Below are positions 1 through 5,454 of a stretch of DNA of 10,108 nt, piece after piece. Numbering within the stretch: position 1 is the stretch's first letter; each line of letters begins with the position of its first letter. The notes under the pieces are model-generated. The model was not told where the DNA came from. It was given only the letters and a program-made list of their open reading frames with translations, and did not search any database. The DNA lies in assembly GCA_025362615.1 (NCBI GenBank), contig JANYFQ010000195.1:1-10108 (forward strand), read 5' to 3'. This DNA is from Hymenobacter sp. (lineage in GTDB: Bacteria > Bacteroidota > Bacteroidia > Cytophagales > Hymenobacteraceae). Both the position numbers and the translations under genes were made by a program.

Positions 1-8
1 TCAGTTCC

Positions 9-64
9 AAACCGCGAAGCGGTGACACCTCCTGCCCTTGACAGGTGCCACCGCTTCGCGGTTT
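9..64. repeat. Long GC-rich inverted repeat (hairpin) with REP-like arms
   Basis: Bases 9-24 are the exact reverse complement of 49-64 (16 bp; core ACCGCTTCGCGGT). The pairing continues inward, after one mismatch (25/48), through CACCT (26-30) with AGGTG (43-47), giving arms of about 22 bp around a 12-base loop. Each arm core is itself a small palindrome (ACCGC-TTC-GCGGT). No U-tract follows, so it is not a canonical terminator, although it could end transcription of, or protect the 3' end of mRNA from, a gene left of the window. The palindromic core repeated in an intergenic space resembles REP elements; that family assignment is inference. Confidence 0.8.
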
Positions 65-98
65 AGGACTTCTGCAAACCACTTGACTACCAACATGA

Positions 99-113
99 CA
101 CCGCTTCGCGGTT
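99..113. repeat. Third copy of the REP-like palindrome
   Basis: The 15-mer CACCGCTTCGCGGTT recurs here, identical to 49-63 and in the same orientation, 50 bp further on. It sits in the loop and right arm of a second, imperfect inverted repeat: 64-87 (beginning TAGGACTT) pairs with 111-134 (ending AAGTCCTA), about 18 of 24 positions matching. Three copies within 105 bp show a clustered intergenic repeat rather than chance. Confidence 0.75.
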
Positions 114-138
114 GAGTGGAGTGCGCAAGTCCTAGGTT

Positions 139-289
139 AAATTGTTGAATTGCTAAATTGTTGCTCATACGTACTCACAACGACACTGCGCTTCCTGCGT
201 TTTGCCACTGCGACCACTGCGGGACAGCTACCAGAACGACCAGCAAGTAAGTAACGCAACAATTCAACAACGCAGCAATTTAGCAATTT
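139..289. repeat. AT-rich inverted repeat pair upstream of the J-domain gene
   Basis: The segment 139-164, built of AATTG/TTGTTG words, is largely the reverse complement of 256-289. Bases 148-164 pair with 273-289 at 16 of 17 positions, and TGTTGAATTG (144-153 region) also pairs with CAATTCAACA (260-269 region). The 90-odd bases between contain a short tandem CCACTGCG (205-212 and 214-221). The AT-rich arms stand out against the GC-rich surroundings. No gene was found between 1 and 298, and no confident promoter for the downstream gene was recognised. The role is unknown: a mobile-repeat remnant or an RNA structure are both possible. Confidence 0.6.
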
Positions 290-298
290 CCCTCCCGC

Positions 299-1450
299 AT
301 GAGCCAAAATCATTATTCCGTCCTGGGGGTTGCGGCTTCGGCTCCGGCCGCCGACATCAAGCGGGCCTACCGGCGGCTGGCGGTGCAATTTCACCCCGAC
401 AAGCACGGCGGCGACCCGCGCTTCGAGGAGCAGTTCAAGGCCGTGGCCCTGGCCTACGGCGTACTGAGCGACCCCGACCGCCGCGCCCAGTACGATTTCC
501 AGCTGGCCCAAGCCACCCGCCGCCGCGCCGAAGAGCAGCGCCGGGCCGCGTCGCCCGCCCGGCAGGCCCGCCCCAACGCCTACGGAATGCCCGCCACGGC
601 CACCGGCCCGCTCCGCACCCGCCCGCCCGCCGGGGCCCGCGAACGGCACTACCGCAGCATCCCGCGCCAGCAGCTACGCTTTACGCGCCGCGACTGGGGC
701 TTGGTGCTGGCCATTGTGCTGGCCATGTGCCTCTTCGGCTGGGCGGTGAAGGAAACCATGGACCGCGTATCGACCCCCGCTTACTACACCGACGGCCTGC
801 GGGCCTACGGCCAGGGCCGCTGGGCCACGGCCTACGCCAACTTCGAAACAGCCCTTAGCTTCTGGCCCGACTACGCCCCCGCCTTGCGCCGCCGCGCCGA
901 GCTGGATGAGCTGATTGACCACGACTTTGCCGCAGCCGCCGCCGGCTACCGGGCGGTGCTGGCGCAGCCCCAGCCCGCCGCCCTGGCCGCCGCCGTGTGC
1001 CAGCGCCTGGGCGGTTGCCAGGCCCAACTGGGCCGCTACCAACAGGCCGAACGCAGCTACACCCGCGCCCTGGCCCTCGACAGCACCCTGGCCGCCGCCT
1101 GGCTGGCGCGGGGCACCCTGCGGCTGCTGGGCCTGCAACCCAGCCGCCCCGAAACTGCCCTCACCGATTTGCGCCACGGGCTGGCGCTCTACGTCCGGCG
1201 GGGCCAGCCCGTGGCTTGGCCAGCCGTGCAAATGCAGGGCCTGGCCCTGGCCCGGCTGGGCCGGGTGGCCGAAGCCCAGGCCAGCTACCAGCAAGTGCTG
1301 GCGGCCCGGCCCGCCGACGGCCGCACCCACTTTTTGCTTGGCTGCCTGGCCCGGCAGGCCGGCGACTCGGCCGCGGCCTGCGGCTGGTATCGCCGCGCCG
1401 TGGCCCTGGGCTACGCTTACGCCCGCCAAGCCGGAGCCGAGTGCCAGTAA
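299..1450 (+). CDS. Membrane-anchored J-domain protein with C-terminal TPR repeats
   Basis: A 383-residue protein. Residues 4-68 are a J-domain (DnaJ N-terminus) with YSVLGV at the start, the HPD catalytic tripeptide at 32-34, which in this family stimulates Hsp70/DnaK ATPase, and YDFQL closing helix IV. An Arg/Ala/Pro-rich basic linker (about 70-131) leads to one hydrophobic segment at about 133-151. The rest (about 160-375) is TPR-like helical repeats, for example at 161-194, 230-263, 309-339 and 342-375, ending in a Sel1/TPR-like motif (ACGWYRRAVALGYAYA). The Gly/Phe region, zinc-finger and substrate-binding domains of true DnaJ are absent, so it is a class III J-protein, not dnaJ. The strongly basic N-terminal side suggests the J-domain is cytosolic and the TPRs periplasmic (inference by the positive-inside rule). 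The ATG at 299 is chosen because the J-domain begins at once; there is no clear Shine-Dalgarno. The client is unknown. Confidence 0.9.
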   Translation: MSQNHYSVLGVAASAPAADIKRAYRRLAVQFHPDKHGGDPRFEEQFKAVALAYGVLSDPDRRAQYDFQLAQATRRRAEEQRRAASPARQARPNAYGMPATATGPLRTRPPAGARERHYRSIPRQQLRFTRRDWGLVLAIVLAMCLFGWAVKETMDRVSTPAYYTDGLRAYGQGRWATAYANFETALSFWPDYAPALRRRAELDELIDHDFAAAAAGYRAVLAQPQPAALAAAVCQRLGGCQAQLGRYQQAERSYTRALALDSTLAAAWLARGTLRLLGLQPSRPETALTDLRHGLALYVRRGQPVAWPAVQMQGLALARLGRVAEAQASYQQVLAARPADGRTHFLLGCLARQAGDSAAACGWYRRAVALGYAYARQAGAECQ

Positions 1451-1452
1451 AG

Positions 1453-1484
1453 GCGGGCAAACGGCGATAGAGCCGCTCGCCCGC
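1453..1484. terminator. Possible hairpin terminator between convergent genes
   Basis: The 38-bp gap between the J-domain gene and the convergent receptor gene contains GCGGGC (1453-1458) pairing exactly with GCCCGC (1479-1484), and within it CGGC (1462-1465) pairing with GCCG (1472-1475). A GC-rich, interrupted hairpin between two stop codons could serve both strands. It lacks a U-tract on either side, so intrinsic termination is uncertain. Confidence 0.4.
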
Positions 1485-1488
1485 TGAC

Positions 1489-4392
1489 CTAAATGCCCAG
1501 GTTATACACGGCCTTCAGGTACACAAAAGCGCCGTTGAAACCCATTTGCACGGGGGCGTAAGGGTACACATCGCGGTTGGCGGGGAAGGGCGACGGGTTG
1601 CGGCCAGGATTAGTGGGCAGGTTCTGGTAGTAGGTTTCAAAGTCGGCCCGGTTTTTAAAGCCACCGGGCGGAGTGCCGTTACTGGCGGCTTCGTCGATGG
1701 TGTTGGGCTTGACGTTGAACACGTTTTGAGCGCCCAATGTCAGATTGAGCCCGCGTGTGGCCTGGTAGCTGACGAGCACGTCGGTAGTAACGCGGGGCCG
1801 AAATTTGAGTAAGTAGCCGCCAAAATTGTTAAGCGTATCGGCCGGGGGATTGTCGAAGTATTTCACTTCGCCGAAGTACGTGTTTTGTAGCCCTGCCCCC
1901 CACTTGCCCTGGGTATAGCGCAGGTTCAGCAAAACTTTACTGGCCGGGCTTCCCGTTTGGATGAGCGACACCTGCCGCGCATCGAAGTAGCTGTTGTAAG
2001 GTTTGTCGGGGTCTTGCAGCCGTAACAAAGCCAATGGCACCTCGCCTTCGGTGGTGGTGGTGCGGGTGAAGTTGGCGGCGGCGGCGGCGTTGAGTTGGCC
2101 CTGGCCCAATGCCAGCCGGTAGTTGGCCACCATATCAAGGCCCTCGGTGCGGGTGTTGAGGTTGTTGGTGAAGAACTGAGCGCTGGTGGTGCGGGTAGTT
2201 TTAAAGAGTTGCGCCACGGCAGGCCCGGCCGCACTAGGCCGAATGAAGCCCGAGAGGGTGATGCGGTCGTCAATGTCAATCCGGTACACGTCAGCGGTGA
2301 GCGAGAAGGCCGGGGTGGGGGTCAGCACGAGGCCGGCACTAACGCTGCGCGAGCGCTCGGGAGTAAGTTCTTTCGCACCCAAGCTCTTAGGAGCCAGGCC
2401 GATGGTGTTTTGATTGCTGAAAATGCCAGCGTATGCCAAGCCATCAGCCTCCGGCTTCTGCGTAACCTGCCGGTAAAACACCTGTTGCAACGACGGTGCC
2501 CGGAAGCCGGTGTTGTAGCCCCCGCGCAGGGCCAGGAATTTGGCCACCTCCAGCCGCGTCGTGGCCTTAAAGATGACGGCATCCTGGCGGGCCTGCCCGT
2601 AGTTGGCGTAGCTCTCGTAGCGCACAGCACCGTTCACCGACCACCGTTTCACTACATCGGCTTCCACGTCAAGGAAAGCGCCCACGTTGTTGCGGGTGCC
2701 CTCCGCCACCGACGGCTCCCCGAACCCGCTAAAACCCTGCGCGCCCTGCGGGTGCTCGCCGGGGTAGTTGTCGTACTGGGCCTCGGCTTCTTCCTGGCCC
2801 CTGCGGATTTCGTAGCGCTCAAGCCGGAACTCGCTGCCCAGTGCTACGTTGGTGCCGGCCAGCACTTTATCAAAAAACCGATTGGCCGTGACGTTGCTCA
2901 CGTTCTGCAGGTAGTTGAACCCGCCGGCATCTGGAAAACTCGGCGGTGAATCGGTATTTAAAGAAATATTTAAAGAATTTTCCACATCGTAATTCATGCG
3001 GTTGTAGCCCGTGGTGTTGCTCAGGTCGAGGGTCCAGTTGTTGGCTCCGTTGCGGCCCAGCACGGCACCCACCGTGGCAGCCGCGTCGTGAATACGGGTG
3101 CCCACCCGTGGCTCGTAGCCCTGCACAAAGCCGGGTAAGTTCACCACGTCGTTGGGCAGCCGGGCCGGTGTCACCCACAAAGTAGCGGCTTGCCCGCGCC
3201 GGAAGTTGTAGCTGCCAAAACCGTAAAAAGCCAGTTGGTCGCTGACTTCGGCGCGGGCGTTGAGCAAGGCCCGTACATTGTAGGTGCGGGCCTGGCCGTT
3301 GCGTTGCTCGTAGTCGGCGTAGGTTTTGCCGGCGGCGGCCAGGGCGGCGGCTTCGGCCGCCGGGTTGTTGGCCACAAACACGGGGCTGAGGCGGGCCTGA
3401 CGGTCGTAACCCCGGGTGGTGTAGTCGCGGAAGTCGGCATCGGCCGTAGCATTCACAAACCCCTTTTGCCCTAGCCGAAACCCTTTGTTGAGCCCCAGCA
3501 GCGTGGCCAGGCCGTCGCCGGCGCTGGTGATGCCGGTACTGGCCAGTACGCTGCCCGCGTGGTTGTCGCTTTTGAGGTTGATGTTCATTACCCCGGCGAT
3601 GGCATCGGAGCCGTACTGGGCGGCGGCCCCGTCGCGCAGTACTTCTACCCGTTCAATGCCCAGGCTGGGCAGCGTGTTGAGGTCGGTGCCCACGTTGCCC
3701 ACGCCGCGATTGCCAAGCAGGTTTACCAGGGCCGTGGTGTGGCGGCGCTTGCCGTTCACGAGCACCAGCATCTGGTCGGTGCCCAGGCCGCGCAGGTTCG
3801 AAGGGTCCACGTGGTCGGAGCCGCCCGCCGCCGTCTGCCGCGTCGAGTTGAAGGCCGCCACCGAGTAGTGCAGCAGTTGGCTGAGGTCGGTTGGGGGCGC
3901 AGTGCCCGCCAGGGCAGTCACGTCCACTACGTCCACCGGCACCGCCGACTCCAGGGCCGTGCGGTCGGCGCGGCGGGTACCCAAGGCCACGGTTTCCACG
4001 TTCAGCCGCACAAACAGGTCGGTAGCTTCGCCGGCTTTCAAGAAGACGTTGGTTATGGTTTGGGGGCGAAAACCGGGCTGTTGCACCTGCACGGCATATG
4101 GTCCACCGGGCGCGAGGCCCGGAATTGCGAACCGGCCAGCCGCATCGGCCACAGCCGCTTGCCGGATGCTGGTGGCTAAGTTGATAATGACAACCGTTGC
4201 ACCGTTTTGGGCTACGCCGGGGCCTTCGGGGGCGGCCGAAGCAACGCGCCCGCTCAATGTGGCAGGGGTATCGGAAGCGTTTTCGGTGGACGTTTTGGCC
4301 GGGGCCGTCACCTGCGCGCAGGCAACGGGAGGCAGAAGCTCAGTGCCCAGCAAGAGGCCAAGTGTGCAGCTCAAAAGCGTAATGTTGGTCAT
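1489..4392 (-). CDS. TonB-dependent outer-membrane receptor
   Basis: A 967-residue outer-membrane receptor, a normal length for the family. A signal peptide (about 1-26, cleavage after ACA) is followed by a carboxypeptidase-regulatory-like beta-sandwich (about 45-130, with DAAGRFAIPGL and AVQVQQPGF), the plug domain (about 143-275, with LRGLGTDQMLVLVNGKRR and IERVEVLRDGAAAQYGSDAI), and a beta-barrel to the C-terminus (YNTGFRAPSLQQ, NVFNVKPN, ending in YLKAVYNLGI with the terminal aromatic/hydrophobic pattern of barrel strands). Proteins of this family import bound ligands (siderophores, cobalamin, oligosaccharides or peptides) using TonB-ExbBD energy. There is no SusD-like partner beside it, so a SusC-type glycan pair is unlikely; the substrate cannot be read from the sequence. 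The ATG at 4392 gives a proper signal peptide. The gene is transcribed alone, divergent from the CHRD gene and convergent with the J-domain gene. Confidence 0.93.
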   Translation of the reverse strand: MTNITLLSCTLGLLLGTELLPPVACAQVTAPAKTSTENASDTPATLSGRVASAAPEGPGVAQNGATVVIINLATSIRQAAVADAAGRFAIPGLAPGGPYAVQVQQPGFRPQTITNVFLKAGEATDLFVRLNVETVALGTRRADRTALESAVPVDVVDVTALAGTAPPTDLSQLLHYSVAAFNSTRQTAAGGSDHVDPSNLRGLGTDQMLVLVNGKRRHTTALVNLLGNRGVGNVGTDLNTLPSLGIERVEVLRDGAAAQYGSDAIAGVMNINLKSDNHAGSVLASTGITSAGDGLATLLGLNKGFRLGQKGFVNATADADFRDYTTRGYDRQARLSPVFVANNPAAEAAALAAAGKTYADYEQRNGQARTYNVRALLNARAEVSDQLAFYGFGSYNFRRGQAATLWVTPARLPNDVVNLPGFVQGYEPRVGTRIHDAAATVGAVLGRNGANNWTLDLSNTTGYNRMNYDVENSLNISLNTDSPPSFPDAGGFNYLQNVSNVTANRFFDKVLAGTNVALGSEFRLERYEIRRGQEEAEAQYDNYPGEHPQGAQGFSGFGEPSVAEGTRNNVGAFLDVEADVVKRWSVNGAVRYESYANYGQARQDAVIFKATTRLEVAKFLALRGGYNTGFRAPSLQQVFYRQVTQKPEADGLAYAGIFSNQNTIGLAPKSLGAKELTPERSRSVSAGLVLTPTPAFSLTADVYRIDIDDRITLSGFIRPSAAGPAVAQLFKTTRTTSAQFFTNNLNTRTEGLDMVANYRLALGQGQLNAAAAANFTRTTTTEGEVPLALLRLQDPDKPYNSYFDARQVSLIQTGSPASKVLLNLRYTQGKWGAGLQNTYFGEVKYFDNPPADTLNNFGGYLLKFRPRVTTDVLVSYQATRGLNLTLGAQNVFNVKPNTIDEAASNGTPPGGFKNRADFETYYQNLPTNPGRNPSPFPANRDVYPYAPVQMGFNGAFVYLKAVYNLGI

Positions 4393-4411
4393 GCAAAAAA
4401 GTTGTTTGAAA

Positions 4412-4443
4412 CTAAATTAACTCACGTCGCGGACCAGCTGCAA
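4412..4443 (-). promoter_or_regulatory. Probable promoter of the TonB-dependent receptor
   Basis: Read on the minus strand, TAATTTAG (4419-4412) matches 7 of 8 positions of the Bacteroidota -7 element TAnnTTTG. A TTG (4443-4441) lies 21 bases upstream, where the consensus is TTTG with about 19 bases, so the -33 half is weak. The implied leader before the ATG at 4392 would be only about 15-20 bases, with no Shine-Dalgarno. The location and the AT-rich island support it; it remains a prediction. Confidence 0.45.
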
Positions 4444-4540
4444 CGCGGCGGCACACTGTTGCAACGCGTTCTGAATAACATACCGCCGCGTTACGATTTT
4501 GGGCCCTCCAGGCCCGATTTTCTGCAAACATACCGCCGCG
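4440..4540. repeat. Inverted and direct repeats upstream of the receptor promoter
   Basis: AACGCGGCGG (4442-4451) is the exact reverse complement of CCGCCGCGTT (4483-4492). The latter belongs to a 14-bp direct repeat AACATACCGCCGCG at 4477-4490 and 4527-4540, exactly 50 bp apart. GCAACGCG occurs at 4440-4447 and again at 4461-4468, and two perfect 8-bp palindromes overlap (GTTGCAAC 4458-4465, AACGCGTT 4463-4470). A short hairpin GGGCC/GGCCC (4501-4505/4511-4515) lies between the direct repeats. The position just upstream of a receptor promoter fits binding sites for a regulator, but no known operator is recognised. Confidence 0.55.
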
Positions 4541-4790
4541 CTGCGGCTATCCGCAACTTTGGTTCGTTAAAAAATGAGGCGGTGTGGAAAATGGTGGATT
4601 GTAGCGCGAGGTTCTGTTTTGGACGGCAATGGTTATTACCAACCAAATGCATTCGCGCAGCAAAGCGCCCCCTGTAATTGGCGCGAAAGCTACGTACCAC
4701 AGGCAGAACTTACCCCCATTTTTCTCTTCGAAGCACTCAAAGTCCCAACCTATGCTGCAACAGTGCTTACTTTAGCGGGCGATATCAGCA
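4541..4790. other. Non-coding stretch of the divergent intergenic region
   Basis: This part of the 523-bp space between the two divergent genes has lower GC content than its neighbours. Open frames on both strands crossing it give translations without a recognisable domain, signal peptide or plausible codon pattern, so no gene is called. Only a short GCGCC/GGCGC inverted repeat (4665-4669/4680-4684) is visible. Confidence 0.6.
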
Positions 4791-4792
4791 AG

Positions 4793-4809
4793 TTGGTTTG
4801 CACAACCAA
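4793..4809. promoter_or_regulatory. Dyad overlapping the -33 element, candidate operator
   Basis: TTGGTT (4793-4798) and AACCAA (4804-4809) are perfect 6-bp inverted arms around TGCAC. Allowing a one-base bulge, the symmetry extends to CAA (4789-4791) and TTG (4810-4812 region). A dyad placed on the -33 element and spacer could bind a dimeric repressor. No regulator gene is in the window; the role is inference. Confidence 0.35.
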
Positions 4810-4822
4810 TTGTTTAACTTTG
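4793..4822 (+). promoter_or_regulatory. Bacteroidota-type promoter of the CHRD lipoprotein gene
   Basis: TAACTTTG (4815-4822) fits the Bacteroidota -7 consensus TAnnTTTG exactly, and TTG (4793-4795) stands exactly 19 bases upstream, as expected for the -33 element recognised by the primary sigma factor of this phylum. Transcription would start near 4829, leaving a leader of about 87 bases. The gene start is preceded by an A/T-rich stretch (4893-4915) rather than a Shine-Dalgarno, which is usual in this phylum. The dyad TTGGTT-tgcac-AACCAA (4793-4809) overlaps the -33 element. Confidence 0.7.
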
Positions 4823-4915
4823 CCGGGGCAACCAGCACATTCGCTGTGCGCTCAACTTTTTCAAACCAGCGACTGTTGGAGCCAAAACCACCATTTTTAA
4901 TTTTATCGCTCAAAA

Positions 4916-5347
4916 ATGAAAAAAACATACATCTTTGCCTTGCTGTGTACGCTTGGTGTTTTTACTGCCTGTAGTAAAAAGGAAGAAGCTACGCCCACCA
5001 ACGATGCCCACTTAACGACTGACATCAACGGTACCCAGCAGCGCCCCAACCCCAACATGAGCACCGCCACGGGCAGATTCGAGGGCGACTACGTGGCGAG
5101 CAGCCGCCAACTCACTTATACCGTCACCTACACCGGCCTCACGCCCACCAGCGCCCACATCCACACGGGCCCGCCCGAAGGCACTGGGGCTATATCCATT
5201 CCGTTCGCTTCGCTGGTCTCGCCCATCACCGGCACCTTTACGCTTTCGGCTACTCAGGCCGACGACCTGCTCAGCAACCGGATGTACGTCAATATTCACA
5301 CCGCAGCTTACGGCGGCGGCGAAATTCGCGGTAATATTCACAAGTAG
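4916..5347 (+). CDS. CHRD-domain lipoprotein
   Basis: A 143-residue protein. Residues 1-19 form a lipoprotein signal peptide (MKK, hydrophobic core, FTAC lipobox with Cys19 as the lipidated residue). The mature start is CSKKEEATPTND: a Ser at +2 and a charged KKEE run, which partly resembles the lipoprotein surface-export signal described in Bacteroidota. Residues from about 30 to 142 are one CHRD domain, with the hallmark AHIHTGPPEGTG and YVNIHTAAYGGGEIRGNI segments; CHRD domains occur in chordin and in many bacterial secreted proteins, where their function is unknown. Conserved His residues (HIH, NIH) may be structural or metal-binding, which is speculation. It is transcribed alone, from its own promoter to a strong terminator. 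The ATG at 4916 is the only start that gives the signal peptide. Confidence 0.92.
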   Translation: MKKTYIFALLCTLGVFTACSKKEEATPTNDAHLTTDINGTQQRPNPNMSTATGRFEGDYVASSRQLTYTVTYTGLTPTSAHIHTGPPEGTGAISIPFASLVSPITGTFTLSATQADDLLSNRMYVNIHTAAYGGGEIRGNIHK

Positions 5348-5387
5348 CCACTGCCGGCCGGCGCTCCGGCCAGCCTACTATTACCGT

Positions 5388-5429
5388 GCAAAAAAGCGCC
5401 CCGACTTAGCAGTCGGGGCGCTTTTTTGC
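5388..5429. terminator. Strong bidirectional intrinsic terminator
   Basis: The stem 5388-5406 pairs with 5411-5429 over 19 perfect base pairs around a four-base loop (TAGC). The upper part, AGCGCCCCGACT with AGTCGGGGCGCT, is GC-rich, flanked by A6 (5390-5395) and T6 (5422-5427), so a U-tract follows the hairpin on either strand. It lies 40 bp after the CHRD stop codon and about 25 bp after the stop of the convergent T9SS gene, and so serves both. A second GC hairpin without a U-tract (GGCCGG 5356-5361 with CCGGCC 5366-5371) precedes it. Confidence 0.93.
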
Positions 5430-5454
5430 GTTGTGGCCAACGATGTTCCAATCC

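Noticed and set aside
9..113. CRISPR array at the left edge
   Set aside because: Only three short palindromic copies in mixed orientation, with unequal spacing and no cas gene; a REP-like element fits better.
137..649. 170-residue frame on the minus strand over the left intergenic region and J-domain start
   Set aside because: It is antisense to the clear J-domain, with low-complexity Gly/Ala/Arg content and no domain; a GC-rich shadow.
674..1429. 251-residue frame antisense to the J-domain gene
   Set aside because: Composition is dominated by Gly/Ala/Gln from the complementary codons of the real gene; no domain or signal visible.
915..1487. 190-residue plus-strand frame inside the J-domain gene
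   Set aside because: A Pro/Ala/Trp-rich out-of-frame translation of the TPR region.
2095..2949. 284-residue plus-strand frame opposite the receptor
   Set aside because: It lies opposite strongly conserved receptor barrel segments and has no recognisable domain.
3559..4179. 206-residue plus-strand frame opposite the receptor plug
   Set aside because: The opposite strand encodes the unmistakable plug motifs; this is a shadow.
1489..4392. SusC-type glycan receptor of a polysaccharide utilisation locus
   Set aside because: No SusD, glycoside hydrolase or sensor gene is adjacent, and the plug motifs fit the general TonB-receptor family better.
4207..4677. Frames crossing the receptor start and divergent intergenic region (also 4491-4700 minus and 4574-4900 plus)
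   Set aside because: They overlap the receptor signal peptide, promoters and repeats. The translations have no domain, and none has a convincing start context.
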